From: Voacanga thouarsii
Taxonomy: Eukaryota; Streptophyta; Magnoliopsida; Gentianales; Apocynaceae
Length of the DNA: 64,000 nt
Assembly: GCA_026120185.1 (NCBI GenBank)
Contig: JANUWF010002342.1
Span: forward strand, 4,898,501-4,962,500
Direction: 5' to 3'
The notes under the pieces: model-generated
What the model was told of the DNA's origin: nothing
The model's database searches: none
Seen by the model: only the letters and a program-made list of their open reading frames with translations
Shown: one piece after another, positions 1-12,117 of the stretch
Layout: every line of letters starts with the position of its first letter
How positions within the stretch are numbered: position 1 is the first letter of the stretch
Made by a program: the position numbers and the translations under genes

Positions 1-1707
1 TGTTCGTAACTGAATGATGAGAATAAAAATCTCACCATGGTAAGGTTATTGTGTTATGAATTCTAAATAGGGAATGGCTTACCTTTAGCCAATGAGTAGT
101 CTTCTCATTTCATAACACAAACGTATTTCAAATGCGTAGAATTGGACCTATAGTAGTAGTTTTTAAAAGTAATATGTGGTAGAAACCTTGACTACTATTG
201 CTACAACGTGGACTTGTACTTTATAGCTTGGGTATAAGTTGGTTGTTTGACGAAGCTAGAAGTGTATGCTTTAATATACTATAGTCGAGGTTCTTCAGTA
301 GGACCATTATACTTGTATGTTGGGTATGTCTAACTAGACAGACTTTTACAAAAAAGTTTCTACACTATATCGTCCATTGTGTTGTCCGAATGATCTAATT
401 ATCCAAAGCCTCGGGAAACATGACTTGGATATTTTACGCTAGGGTAGCTCCCTTGGAAAGTAAAAATATTCCAAGAAGTCATGGATCATTGGACTAGAAG
501 CTTAAGGATGGTAGGTGTTTTTTAGAGAGGTGTTAGTACACTATTTCCTCTCTAAATACACGGTGATGTGTAGAGGGGTATTTTAGTCATTTCACATGTA
601 GTTCGAAGACATAGCTAATACAGCATTGTCCTTGGGGCCTGATGGTGATATTGAAAAATATTTAAAATACAAAATACGGCTATTTATGTAACAGGGGTAT
701 TTTGGTCATTTTAGTAGCCAAGGTGATGTGTTTTTTTGGTTCTCGAAATAATCCATAAGTCTAAATTAACTTTAGGTCGAGGAAATGGTCTCGATTAAAA
801 GGATTTTATTTTATTTAGAAAGTCTCATTTATTTTTGGATTGGAATAAAATAAAAGAGCGAGAGAAATTAAATTTATTGTCTAGTTTAATTGATCAATTA
901 ATTATTCAAGACCTAAGCCTAGATTGAATAATTAGAAAATTAATCTAGGTCTAAACTAGTTAAAAATGCCTAAATAATTATTTTAGTTTATTTGGGCTCA
1001 TTAATTAATTATTAGATTATTTTAATAGTCTCAATAAATAAATAATTAATAGTTATTATTTTGGGTCCAAAAAAAATACTAAATTATTAATGGCCCAATA
1101 GCCTGAACTAAAAGGGTTTTTTTTTTTAATTCACAGAATAGAAGAGTTTAGGCTATGCCAAGCTTATTCTGTTGATAGCTTCTAGGTATTTTGAAATATC
1201 AAAACTTCGGTGTTTTGGTTAATAGGTGAACGTCATGTGTCTTAGTTTTTCTTAGAGAATACACACAGAAAAAAAAAACTAGAAGCTTTATCTTTTTCAC
1301 TCCTCTCTCTCTCTCGTTCGTTTCTTTTTCCTTTTTGTTTCTTGGTTTTGCTAATCAATAGTAAAGAATCAAGAACAATTTTTCTGAGAGTAGTTTTTCC
1401 TCGTCTAAATTGTTTCACCAACAAGTCACCAACAAGTAATAGGCAGTAGAATATTTTGAGTTCTCAAAAAGGACTCGCATTCATGCAAACCAGAAGAAGT
1501 GGATGAATCGTGGGATTTCAACCAGAATCACCATCAGAGAAGATGCCATTGCAGTGGTTCAATCGTCTTCTTCATGGCAAAACAAACCAAAGACACGCAA
1601 AGGTAAAAAAATTAATAATTCTTCCGCTATTTGGCTTCTGCATGTTTCTTGGTTTTGGCTTCAGTTTTTGTAGCGTGCATGGTTTCTGTGTTGTTTTATT
1701 AGCATCA
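1..1707 (+). mobile_element. Ty1/copia-type LTR remnant, 3' portion
   Basis: This AT-rich non-coding stretch has the build of the right part of a long copia LTR. An A-run and CT-rich leader at 1265-1315 is followed by a block around 1436-1470 (GTAATAGGCAGTAGAATATT) that resembles the matching part of two other copia LTR ends in the window, near 16745-16775 and 27700-27740. In the 15193-17019 LTR about 260 bases separate that block from the LTR end; the same spacing here lands on the terminal AGCATCA at 1701-1707. No tRNA primer site follows, so it is more likely a 3' or solo LTR than a 5' LTR. The left end lies outside the window. Assignment rests on partial similarity only. Confidence 0.42.
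49..120. repeat. 12-bp perfect inverted repeat
   Basis: TTGTGTTATGAA at 49-60 is exactly mirrored by TTCATAACACAA at 109-120, with a 48-base loop. It lies inside the copia-type LTR remnant. Any hairpin function is unknown. Confidence 0.6.
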
Positions 1708-2144
1708 TGAAGGGGGATATAGGATCAAATATTTGGGGGGATGGGTGAAATTTAAGTATCATATTATTCAAAAGTAAACAAATATTAGGGGAAAGGGGAC
1801 TACTATTCTATATATAATATATGCTTGCAACTTACTTCGTGTGCCTAGAAGGTAGAGACACAGTCTCGTAAATGTAAAGCTACAAAACTGAAGAAAGAAA
1901 AAATGGCAAAAGACTTGTTTATTGTCTGGTTAATGAAAGGGAGTTGAGAGCAAATGGTTACATGAGACAAAAAGGTTTCAAATAAGTACTTTGGTGGGCC
2001 AATAAATACTAGAAGTATAGAATTTAGTAAACATAAAAAAGACATTAATGGACTTGGAAGGCTTAATAGTATAATATATATACAAATATTGTATAATCTC
2101 TTATTTAATATACTATAATTAGCAAGATTTAAAAAACTTGGGGG
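1708..2144. other. Intergenic, no gene seen
   Basis: AT-rich sequence with G-runs at 1725-1745 and 2140-2155. I see no coding signature or repeat family here. Confidence 0.5.
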
Positions 2145-2600
2145 GTGAGGGGGCATAAGGGTGTGTCGGCCCTTGTATATGCAGAGGCAAAAGCTGCGTT
2201 GCAAGCGATCAAGTGGTGTAAAGGATTACAACATTCCACAGTCATAGTTCAATCTAATTCGCAACTTCTTGTGAGTCAATTGAATCATATACTTGTAAAG
2301 TCTTGGAATCTGCATGACCTCTCCACATAAATCTTGGCATTACAATAATTTTATATTTCTTGCACTTTTCTTTATGTATGCAGGGAGGGGAATAGGGTTG
2401 TTGATACCCTAGCAAACTTTGACTATTCTATCGTTGATCAACAAAATTTTTTTCATACTTTTCTTTACTTTCTTAGAAAGCAAAAAGGCTCTGCAATTTG
2501 GATAGATTGTAGATTCTCACTCTTCGTGCAAAGTATGTTTCTCTTGGAAGAAGAGAGATTCATGTATTTTATTTATGTATCAATAAATCTAGCTTCGGCT
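2145..2600 (+). pseudogene. RNase H-like domain fragment (plant LINE or RVT_3 type)
   Basis: The first 61 codons read as the middle of a plant RNase H-like domain: AEAKAALQAIKWC is the acidic-residue helix that chooses the substrate-binding face, and VIVQSNSQLLVSQLN is the following strand with an Asp-to-Asn change at the usual 'ETDC/D' position. After a stop near 2328 the frame continues to REGNRVVDTLANFDYS, the typical end of this domain. Such domains occur at the C-terminus of plant LINE polyproteins and in a family of stand-alone plant genes. Nothing upstream (RT or endonuclease) is recognisable, so this is an isolated, dead fragment. The choice between LINE and host-derived pseudogene is open. 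Confidence 0.6.
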
Positions 2601-4239
2601 TAGAAAAAGGGCTTAATATGTATTTTCAATGACTAAGAACTTTAGAAGCATGAAAAGGGTTAATATTTATAATATATGGGCAGTGCAAATTTAGTATCCT
2701 TGACCATACGAATGCATTATTCTCATTTTTATCTGTTGACTCTAAATTTCACTATCTGGTTGTCAAGGCAGTGACTAGCCGAACCGGTTTAGCTCTGATT
2801 GGATTGGCCGAAAGTAGCACTCGGTTGGTCTAGTAATTCACACTCTTTATTACTTTTACTACACAATTATGTTTGGAAAACCATGTAGGAAGTTGAAGAT
2901 CAAATGAGAAGGTTTCTTGGAGCATTCCAAAAAGCCCCCAAGCAAGCTTAAGTTGTGAAGTGATGCAACAATCTAGTGGTATTGGAAGGAATGAACTGGA
3001 GATTGAAGTAATAACCCTAAGAGCACAAACACTTAATAATTTAAAAGAAAAACTTGGTTGAAATTAATTGAAAGCTATAAAAATATATGAATTTAAGGGA
3101 AAGTTGTAAAGAAAAGTAGTAAAACAAGCTCTTAAAATGAAATTAAAGAATGAAATATGCTATTGATATCTAGCTTTGATAGATAGAGTTCCTTGGTTCC
3201 CAAGCTTCTAGGTCATGCTTTTATGATAAAAAATAGAGAAAATTGTGAGTATGGCTGTTCTCCTCTACTCTATGATTGTTAATGGTAGAGTGGGAATTAC
3301 TTGGAAAGAAATCCATTAATTATTCCCATTATAACTGACTTCCTAAAAGATAGGAGGTGCTCTAAAGTAAAAAACTCCTGATGATGGCTAACTTCCTTAA
3401 GGATAGGAAGTGTCCTGACTAAAGTCAAACTCCTAGCCACAACTAACTTCCTTAAAGACAGGAAATGTTCTGACTAGTATCAAAATTCTAGTTTGCTACT
3501 TCTTCGACTTACCCGAGTTCTGTTGGAGACTACCTGACCTGGCTTGCTTTCCTTATCCAATAGCATTTGTTCGGCTCATCTAGATGATACTACTAATTGG
3601 CCCATCTAGTTATATCTTGGCTTGTCTGTCCAATTGAGAATTGACTGCCTGGCTAGCTATTTTTTTCAGGTGTCAACACTTACTTCCTTATTTGTCCTGT
3701 TGTCTTATAAAAAAGAAATGGGAGAAATATATCTTCAAATTTCGAGAAGAAATATCAGCTTGGTTATGTGAGGCATTCCTTATCATTACCATCTCCAATT
3801 CCCAAAACCTAGATCAAATAACATTTTATTAAAAAATTGAAAATGCCTCAATCTGATCAGTGATGTTCTATTATCCCCAATTTTGGTTGGCTTAAATTCA
3901 TTACTTCAATCAAGAAACGCATACTATTTCAGCAACCAAATCCTTGCCGACTACCTACATTCCTTCTTTTACTGACTAAATCTTTCTCAACCACCATAGA
4001 TTCCTGTCCAATAACTCCTTGCTCTAACCTCAAAAAAGCTTTCATCTTAGGCCCTACCATAATAGATCTAGCCAGCAACATTAATCTAACCAACAACAGT
4101 GGGACTTCACAAACATTTCAAGCAAATGTAGGTGCTGGCCAAGCTATCTTGAGGAGTATAAACCCTGGCTAGACCGAGTTTCTAAATATTAAGGGAACAA
4201 ATAGCAGGAGCAGGGGATATATGACATGATTCACCAAAC
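2601..4239. other. Non-coding stretch upstream of the PMD pseudogene
   Basis: No protein signature was seen. The part from about 2870 runs into the PMD pseudogene in the same orientation and contains a three-copy tandem repeat. It may be the non-coding segment between the antisense PMD gene and the 3' LTR of the Tat element, but no LTR matching another copy in the window was found. Confidence 0.4.
3334..3490. repeat. About 54-bp tandem repeat, three copies
   Basis: Three imperfect units begin near 3334, 3388 and 3442. Each holds a core like CTAACTTCCTTAAGGATAGG followed by a GT-TCTGACTAAAGT-like half and AAACTCCTA. The units differ at roughly a fifth of positions, so the array is old. Confidence 0.65.
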
Positions 4240-6780
4240 TACTCGGTGATTCCCCATCGATCGAGCACTATTGTTGGTGGTAAGTGCTTTTTGGAACTCA
4301 ACCATTAATATCTTCATGTTCCCTTTTGGAATAATTACCCCCACCTTGCTAGACATGGCGGTGATTCTTGGCCTTCCTATAAATAACCTTAACTTTTCTT
4401 CCTTCCCTGAAGAAAAGAACTTACCCTATACTGTTAAACATTCTAGGGCCATCTCTTCTTACCCTAAATTTATTCAGGCTAACTGTGAATCTAGTGGTCC
4501 AGTCACTAATACCGAGCACATTGTATTCATCATTTTCTAGGTCTATAGGTATGTTATATGCACTAGTGTTGTTAGTATTGTGGTTGAAAATATGCACTTT
4601 GTTCACTTAATTATGACAGGACATTTAGGTGGTCTGGCTTCCTTATTTCTTGCTAGTATCTATAGGGATTTGTTCTAGCTTTCCTAAACCATAGTTGAGG
4701 GTAGGAAAATTAAGTCTGTGACTAGACCAATCTGGGTATTCTAGATGTGGCTATACCAGTATCTACCTAACTTCAGTCTTTCTCGCTTTGAGTCTATAGA
4801 GACAAATAACCCTTTAACTGGTTATCGCATTTGTTAGTCCCAATTGTTAATTTTCCTCCTGTTGATATTGTCATTGATCTTTATGCCAATCAAGGAAAAA
4901 TTACTTTTGAATTGTCCCTTTATAGCTTTAGGACTGTTGGCCCCGACTAGTTGAAGGATGCTTAAGGGCAACCTACAACAACCCATGACTCATTACTAGG
5001 ATTAGGCCTGGTGGAACCCATGGTGCTATTAGTTTAGAACCTTACAACCCTCACTATGTAGCCATGTAGTTTGGTCTGGTAAAACACATCTCGGCTCTCT
5101 TTGACTTTGTTGTTCCTTTTTACAATCGCCCTGAGTAGTCGAATCTTTTTAATCCCTAATCAAATCTCGGGGAGAAACTTGCTAATTTTATCTTTAATGA
5201 TTTCCTCTCTTGTATGGTGACCACTCCTAATTTTGATGCCTGGTGGATTTCTTTGAGTTATATGTTATTTGATTCACCAATCAAAGTTTGGCTTGCCAAG
5301 CTAAACATATAAGAGCAAAAAGTGTCCAGCTCTACTATTGCCTTTGGTACTGCTACTCCAACTTCCACATCTGTTCATTGTTCTAAACTAAAAGCTACTG
5401 ATCTGTCAGGTAACATTCTATATAGTATGGCTGGCCAGTCTTTTTAATTGATGCTGACATGTTTTGATGTGCTTTGTCCAGCAGGGGGAGATGTTGAAGA
5501 CCCTATTGATATTAAAACAGAAATTCCTCAGCTTAAACAAAAAAGGAAAAGAAAACAAACCCCCAAGTCTCCTCCTTCTCATGTGAGCATTGTCTTAATT
5601 GGTCTTTCTCTTATGATTTCTTCTAACCCAACTATTTTGTGTAGCCCATGAAAAAGAAAATTACTCAGTCCTCTACTAAATAACCCTTTAGCCAACCTAC
5701 TAAAGAAGGAGATGAAGAGGACTCCTTTCTGAATGTGCCTAAAAGAGAGTTTAATATGGTTTTTAGAGCCTCTATTGGGAAAGAAGATCAGCCATCTGTA
5801 TAGGAGCAAATAAATTTTCTGAAAATAATGATTGGCCAACACTTTCCAAATGATAAAGAGACCCAAATCAACTTGAAAAGAACTCTAGACATCCTTCGTG
5901 ATGCCTCTGACTTTCTAGCTAATGTCCAAACACAATATATACTGCTGAGTTTTGCAGTCTCCTTTCTAAGCTTTGATACTAGCTATCACCAGTAAAAATT
6001 AGATGAAGCAGAAATTGAGCTAAGTGAGGCTAATAAACTTACTTTTGAGAATGACTCCTTGTCCAGTTAGTATGAGCAAGTCTCCATAGACTTGTCTATT
6101 ATTGATAAAATCCTACAGGAAAGTAAAAAGAAAACTAAAAGCCTTACATAAGAGATATCTAGGCTACAGTCAGAGTTGGCTCGAGCTAAATTTGCCCTCC
6201 GAGTGAAATTGCTAAACAAAAATCCCTATAAAGAACTATTTCCCAGTTGTACTATAATACTATGAAAGTAAGAAATCAGATTGGGAATCTTGAAATCCGA
6301 GAGTCCTTCTTGAGAGAAGAAAAGGCCAGCTCCATGAACATGCTTGAGAAACTACAAACCTGCTGGGAAAGCACATGTACTCTGCTAATCCCTCTATTAC
6401 AAAATATTAGTAATGTTCATACATCCAGTCACACCCAGCTAGCTGAGGCAAAAAAGAAGGTCGCTGAAGCAGAGACCTAAGGTGAGGGTAAAATTATCCC
6501 AACCAAATTATTTTTATAAATATGCCAAGTTATTCTTCTTAACTTTCAATGCTATTTTTATTAATCAAGAAATTAAATTGGAATTGATTGTTCTGGCTTG
6601 ACCACCTGTAAGAAGGATATTGCTGCATTAGTAGCTAAACTGTCTGATCAGGCTTGTGTATCGAGTAAGGTAAGCAAGACTGAGAACCCAACTATAAATA
6701 GTGATGTGCCATTAGGCGGATTTAGACAAACTCCTAAAATACTCAATCCAACTCCCCTGCAAATTATTTATCTCGATTAG
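4240..6780 (+). pseudogene. Plant Mobile Domain (PMD, aminotransferase-like) gene with coiled-coil tail, decayed
   Basis: The start reads VVSAFWNSTINIFMFPFG then ITPTLLDMAVILGLPI, the hallmark opening of the PMD (phenylalanine W-fold, 'tPTLeDva.l.GLPi'). About 60 codons on, after a stop near 4540, the same frame continues with a second conserved block, MTGHLGGLASLFLASIYRDL, then a W-rich segment near 4735-4760. From about 5980 to 6480 the translation is charged and heptad-like (EAEIELSEANKLTFEND; QSELARAKFALRVKL), a likely coiled coil. More than ten stops interrupt it. PMD proteins occur as host genes (MAIL1/MAIN family) and as passengers of Mutator and Ty3/gypsy elements. Here it lies on the strand opposite a Tat-type pol that ends only 220 bases away, which fits a captured antisense ORF between pol and 3' LTR. 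Function beyond that is not inferable. Confidence 0.72.
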
Positions 6781-7000
6781 ACTCTTAGCAACCCTTTTAC
6801 TAATTGAAACTAAGGACAAATTGGCTATAAACCCGGTAGGCCTATAGCCGTGGTTTTTAGACACTTTTATTATTTTGTATGGCTATAAAAATGGCTAACC
6901 TATAGTTAAGATAATTTCTCTCAATTTTTCTTTAATTTTGAATTCCTTCACATATGGAAGAGTAGTAGGGCTTTAAGAATTTACTATTTATGCTATTTTC

Positions 7001-8180
7001 TTATTCACGCCCTTCTGGTTTCATTAGCCTGTAAGCCTCTTTTAGTATGACTTGACTGATTAAGTAGGGCTTTTCCGATGGAGGTGACCACTTGTTGAAC
7101 CTAGAGTCTTTTAGGTTGGCTTGCAAAATAGTTTTCCAAATCAAATCACCTTCCTTGAACATCTTCTTCTGGACTTTCAGGTTGTAATATCTAGCTATCT
7201 TTTCCTTACCGGTTTTTAACTGCTCCAAAGCCAATATCTGAACATCATTTAGGCTATCTAGCTCCATGGTCATAGCTTGTTGGTAATTGTTTGGCTCCAA
7301 ATTGTGTTACTTGGCCATTCTGGCTAACTGGACAGAGATTTTAAGTGGCAGAACAACATCCTAGCCATAGGTTAGCTTGAAAAATGTAAAGCTGGTTGTC
7401 ATTCTTTTTGAGTTTCTATAAGCCCAAAGAACTTGATTTAACGTCTCATACCACATTCTAGGTTGGTTTTCAACATTCTTCTTGATCATTTCAATCAAAA
7501 TTCGGCTAGTTGCCTCTGCTTAGCCATTGGCCTGGGTATAATATGGTATACAGTGTATAATCTTAATGCCAATCTGTTGAGCCAAAGAAATCACCTTATT
7601 ACTAGTAAACATGGTATCTTGATCAGTAGTAATAGACTCTGGAATACCAAACAGGTAAATAATTTAGTATTGAATAAATTTGATGATAGCATCCTAGCCA
7701 ACTTTAATTATCGGTTGGGCTTCAACCCACATAGTGAAATAGTAAGTGGCAGTTAAGATAAAAGTGTTCTTTTTTTGAAGGTGGTGGGTAAATCTTACCG
7801 ATGATGTCTATTGCTTAGCCGTAGAAAGGTCATAGCTTAATAATTGGATAGAGTTGTGTGGCCAGGACCTTTTGTACATTCCATGTTTCTAGTATGCCAT
7901 ATAATCTTTGACTGATGGTGACCAGTCAAATCTATACCTATGTATTGTCCACCTAAGTTTACATCTAGCCTAATTAACCCCACACAATCCTTCATGTACT
8001 TCTGCCATTGCACACATAGATTTCTCTTTGCTTAGGCACTTAAGTAATAAGCCACCATGACTCTTTTTATATAAGTCACTATCGACTAATAAGTAATTGG
8101 TTGCCATGTTCTTGACTTGCTAGCTGGCCTTGACAATCAGATATTTAATCCATTAGGATACTTCTAGCACTTGCCGGTCA
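7001..8180 (-). pseudogene. Tat-type Ty3/gypsy integrase, decayed
   Basis: Read on the minus strand this runs from the pre-zinc-finger linker (LEVS, then MATNYLLVDSDLYKKS and a KCLSKEKSMCAMAEVHEG block) through the core to the C-terminal domain. The core shows ITTDQDTMFTSN (second catalytic Asp) and ANG*AEATSR (Glu retained next to a stop); the first catalytic Asp region near 7800 is scrambled. The C-terminus (ALEQLKTGKEKIARYYNLKV, FKEGDLIWKTILQ) is typical of the Tat branch. Several stops are present. It is the 3' part of the element whose RT lies at 17020-18860; the two were separated by a copia insertion and a loss of roughly the linker between the second RNase H and integrase. Confidence 0.8.
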
Positions 8181-8700
8181 TTATAATTATGAGATTTGAC
8201 AAATCGATGTGAAAACAGCTTTCTTTAATGGAAATTTGACTGAGAAAGAGCACATGACATAACATGAGGGTTTCATATCCAAGGATCACACTAAAGTGTG
8301 CAAACTGCAAAGGTCCATTTATGGACTAAAGTAAGCTTCTAGAAGTTGGAACATCTATTTTGATGAAACAATTAAAGAATTCAGTTTCAAACAAAACATG
8401 GACGAACCTTATGTATACAAGAATGTTAATGAGAGTGCAACGGTTTTCCTATTACTATATGTAGATGACATAGTACTAATAGGAAATGATGTCTCTATTC
8501 TACAATCTATCAAGATTTGGTTATCCAAGAAATTCTCCATGAAAGATCTTGGAGATGCAACCTATATTCTGGGTATAAAGATCTATAAAGATAGATTAAA
8601 AAGGTTGCTTGGTCTTTCATAGTCTACATACATAGACAAAATGCTAAAGAAGTTTAGCATGGATCAATCCAAGAAGGGATTCTTACCCATGACCTATGGG
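8181..8700 (+). pseudogene. Ty1/copia reverse transcriptase, first part (5'-truncated)
   Basis: Translation opens mid-RT (YNYEI*QIDVKTAFLNGNL), passes the SIYGLK block and reaches LLYVDDIVLIGN, the YVDD catalytic motif, intact at about 8455-8490. It continues FSMKDLGDATYILGIKI and stops being copia at 8700, exactly where the CRM element's duplicated target GTAAG starts. The remainder resumes at 14439. No LTR, gag or integrase of this element lies to the left, so its 5' half is lost. In-frame stops near 8208, 8262 and 8330 show it is dead. Confidence 0.85.
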
Positions 8701-8705
8701 GTAAG

Positions 8706-9725
8706 TGATGAGACTCCGTTTCATCATGGAGGTCCAGATCAAGGGGGGGAGGCGTGATCGTACAAGGACAAGGACCGGTGACAAGATCTAAGACCAAAAA
8801 ACTTCAAAATGATCTTTAATTGCTCATAAAACCATGCTTGAGGATGGAAGAGGGTTGGAAGGTTGAGGAAGCTAGCCAAGAGTTCATTTTGATGACATTC
8901 CAAGAAGAACCCCAACAAGAACTCAAGTCGAGAACAAAGACGGACGAAATTTGACCAAAAGGTGGCCTTCCAACGGACAGCGAGCGCTGGCCCAAGCAGC
9001 CGAACTGGCGCTGGCTTCAACCTGCACAACGACCGGTCGAAGACAGCATCTAACGAGTGCCGGCTTGAGGGCCTTAGTCGGCGCCGGCTCTAGCCTGGGT
9101 AGCCGACTGCTACCCCGTATTTTTTATGTTTTCTTTGGTTTTCCTTCATTTTAAATGTTTTGTAAAGACCTATTAAAGCCTTAAATTGTATTAGAACCTC
9201 GGGGATTACTTAGCTAGAGTTAGGGTAGTATAAATACAACTTTTAGTGATTTGACAATTCAAATTCACACACTTTATTTAAATTTGAAGAGAGAATCTTG
9301 AGAGGCCCTAGCCTTCTTGTTCATCTTGTTCAAGACCATGCTTAAGCCTTAGTCCTCCTTATGAATGAGTCTATAAAATCTTTTGGATAATCTAATATGG
9401 TTTCTTTCAATAGGTCTTAGTTGCTTTACTCTTCTAAGGTTTGTTTGAATTCCATTACTTAGGTGCCTATTTTCTCTATTCTTTTTGTTCTTGTTTGCCT
9501 TTGTTGCTACAAGGATATTGGAGTGAGATTATAATAGACCTTTGTACTATTCTTGAGGGTTTTTGAAGCCTAGTTTTTCAAGGGTTTGATAGAGGGTAAG
9601 TTGTTAGTTTACTTTCTCCTTTTTGTCTCAAGAAATCCACAGTTTTGGTCCCTTTGGTTGAGCTGAACTCATAATCAACTAAACCACCCACAACACAAAA
9701 AAAAAGCCCACTCAAGATCATATCA
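8706..9725 (+). repeat. 5' LTR of the CRM-type element
   Basis: Begins TGATGAGACTCC and ends GATCATATCA; aligns end to end with 13418-14438. A TATA-like GTATAAATAC lies near 9228. Upstream of it, 8975-9115 holds GC-rich repeats of the GCCGGCGCCGGCT kind (for example GCGCTGGC, GTGCCGGCTT, GTCGGCGCCGGCTC). Confidence 0.92.
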
Positions 9726-9730
9726 AAAGA

Positions 9731-9750
9731 GTTTGGTATTAGAGTAAGGA
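9731..9750 (+). promoter_or_regulatory. tRNA primer-binding site (initiator Met type)
   Basis: TTTGGTATTAGAGTAAGG, five or so bases after the LTR, matches the usual TTGGTATCAGAGC site complementary to the 3' end of initiator tRNA-Met, with two changes. Confidence 0.75.
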
Positions 9751-10637
9751 AAGTTTTGATTCCAATCAAAGCTTGGAAATAAGGAAAGGAGGCCTACAAA
9801 GTTGAAGAAAAACAAGAGAAATCTCGTAACTAGAAAACATGCTCCAAAAAGGTTATGAAATCTTTATTATACCTTAATTTTTCTTTGGAAAAATTGCTTC
9901 TTGATGTTAATATAATTCTTGGGAACAAATTTTTCTTGTATTTGTGGTGAAAATTGGCTTGAATATAGGTGAAAATATTAGTTATTCTTAAGTGACAGGA
10001 TTGCAGCCAAGGTGTTTGATAAATGTTCCCTGAGAATGCTTTTGGCTATAGTTGGAAACTTTGACTCTTAATTTTCATTCATTGGGATATTGAGACTTAG
10101 TATATTACTCTATTGTTGAATTCTATACTCATTGAACTCAAATTTATTAGTGCACACTTGTGATCATCTTGTTCTTCATAATCCAGTTCTAGTTGTTCTT
10201 ATTTCTTTATTCTTGCTAAATATTGTTTGTTTCTTATTTAGAAGTGTTTCTTTGTGCATCTAGTGTTTGTTCTTGTGTTGATTGAGTCCACATTTCTTGA
10301 AATTCTTGATTAAAAACTTGTTTGCTTAAGGAGACCAACAAGTGTTTGTTGAAATTCCCCTAAGACCCTCTAATTGGAAAAATCCATTGATTTGTGTGAT
10401 TCACTAAGTTGGACTAAATCTTTAGCTATTCGGGAGAATTGGAATTGAACAAGAAGGCTTGAGTATTGAGAAAAAGGCAAGAGGGTAAGACTATTACTAA
10501 AAGAGACTAAGAGAGAAAACACGAGCATGGAGTGACCAACCTTTGAAAGCCAACACGCAAGGAAGCGAAGTGAGGACCTATTTTTCTTTCTAATCTCTTT
10601 TGTTTTGTAGGTATATGTAAGTAAATATTCCACTAGC
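9751..10637 (+). other. CRM element leader
   Basis: Non-coding leader between primer site and gag start, T-rich and without further features. Confidence 0.6.
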
Positions 10638-12117
10638 ATGACCCATAATCAAGAGATCTCCAAGCCTAACCCAAGTAGACCTAGTAGACCTCAAGAAGAA
10701 CAAATTGATGCTAGGATTTTGCGTGATGACTTGCAAGCTATGATGAGAACTATGCAAAGTGAGTTGCAAAACATAACAAGGGAATTAATAAATCATCTTG
10801 GACAATCTTCTACCGTGGCACAAAAGAGAGGCTAAGAGCTATTTGAAGTACCTAATCCTAGGATGGGAGATGGCGATACCCATACTCCTTCGTTAAATGC
10901 CAAACAAGGAGAAGAGTGAGATGAGTACACTATTGGGGCATTCCAACAAGCTCCTATGAGAGGGGGAAGACAACCTAAGGGGTAAAGGAAGGAATGGTGA
11001 AAACAACCTAAGGGGGTTAGAAAGAGAGTTTGAGGGAGTTGACGAATGGTATGAGGAGGAACAAGTTGAAGCCTTTGGGGAACACAATAGAAGATGGGGT
11101 AATAGAGGAGGTAGGAGAGAAAAAAATGATGAGGAGAGGGAGTTGAACCACATTAAATTGAAAGTGCCTACATTCTATGGCAAGAGTGACCCTGAAGCAT
11201 ATTTCGAGTGAGAGAGCAAGATGGAGATCTTTCTAGAAAGTTATACTTATAGTGAGAGGTCAAATGTGAGATTGGCTATCGTTGGATTTTCAAAGTATGC
11301 TTTGGTTTGGTGGGAGCAAGCTAGTGCACAAAGGAGATAAATGGGAGTGGAAACCGTGGCTAGTTGGAATTTGTTGAAAAACATGATGAGGGTTAGGTTT
11401 ATACCACACTACTACTACAATGATCTTTACCAAATGCTCTAATCACTCAAGCAAAGGAGCAAGAGTGTGGAAGATTACCATAAAGAGATGGAAGTAATAT
11501 TGATGAGAGCTCAAATCAATGAGGATCCTAGAGCAACATGGGCAAGGTTTTTAGGAGGATTAAATAGGGAAGTTGCCAATTTGGTAGAGCTGCACCCCTA
11601 CAAATGATTGGAGAATATGGTACATGCCGCTATGAAGATTGAGAGGCAATTAAAGAGGAGGGCATTTACTAAACCACCACTTCCAAACCCCAACACTACT
11701 AGCAAGATGCCAATTAAGAAGGATGAAGCCCCTAAGCCATTCCAAAGGGAGTTCAACAAACCAAGGGAGGATTGGAAACCTAGGGAAGGTTGGATCAAAG
11801 ACAAGGGAAAAGCCATGGAGATGCCATAAAGGAATAAGGATATTAAGTGTTTTAAGTGCCCAAAATATGAACATACTTCATATGAGTGTCCAAGTAAGAG
11901 AACGATGTATACTAATCCTTATGGTGAGGTTTCTACCAACGAAGAAGAAGAGGGAGAAAGGTACCAAGGAGACCAAGAGGGAAATGGGGAAGAGGAAAGT
12001 GATGAAGGGGAAGTTGTTGGTCAAGAATACTCTTTGGTAGGAGTCGCAAGAAGGTCATTGAATTCACAAGCTATTGAAGATCAAGATCACCAACAAAGAG
12101 AACATTTTTTACACTAG
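10638..12117 (+). pseudogene. CRM-type gag
   Basis: Starts MTHNQEISKPN with a helical, polar N-terminus, is interrupted near 10833 and 10919, then shows the Retrotrans_gag core: LKVPTFYGKSDPEAYFE, a W near 11310 in ALVWWEQAS, and RFIPHYYYNDLYQML. The nucleocapsid has one CCHC zinc knuckle, CFKCPKYEHTSYECPSKR (C-X2-C-X4-H-X4-C), near 11850-11900, followed by an acidic linker. Gag would form the particle and bind the element's RNA. Stops at several places (10833, 11338, 11605, 11828) make it non-functional. The start was chosen because it begins the first block in gag frame after the leader. Confidence 0.8.

Noticed and set aside
4240..6780. Intact host PMD gene with introns
   Set aside because: Stops occur inside conserved blocks without splice sites that would remove them.
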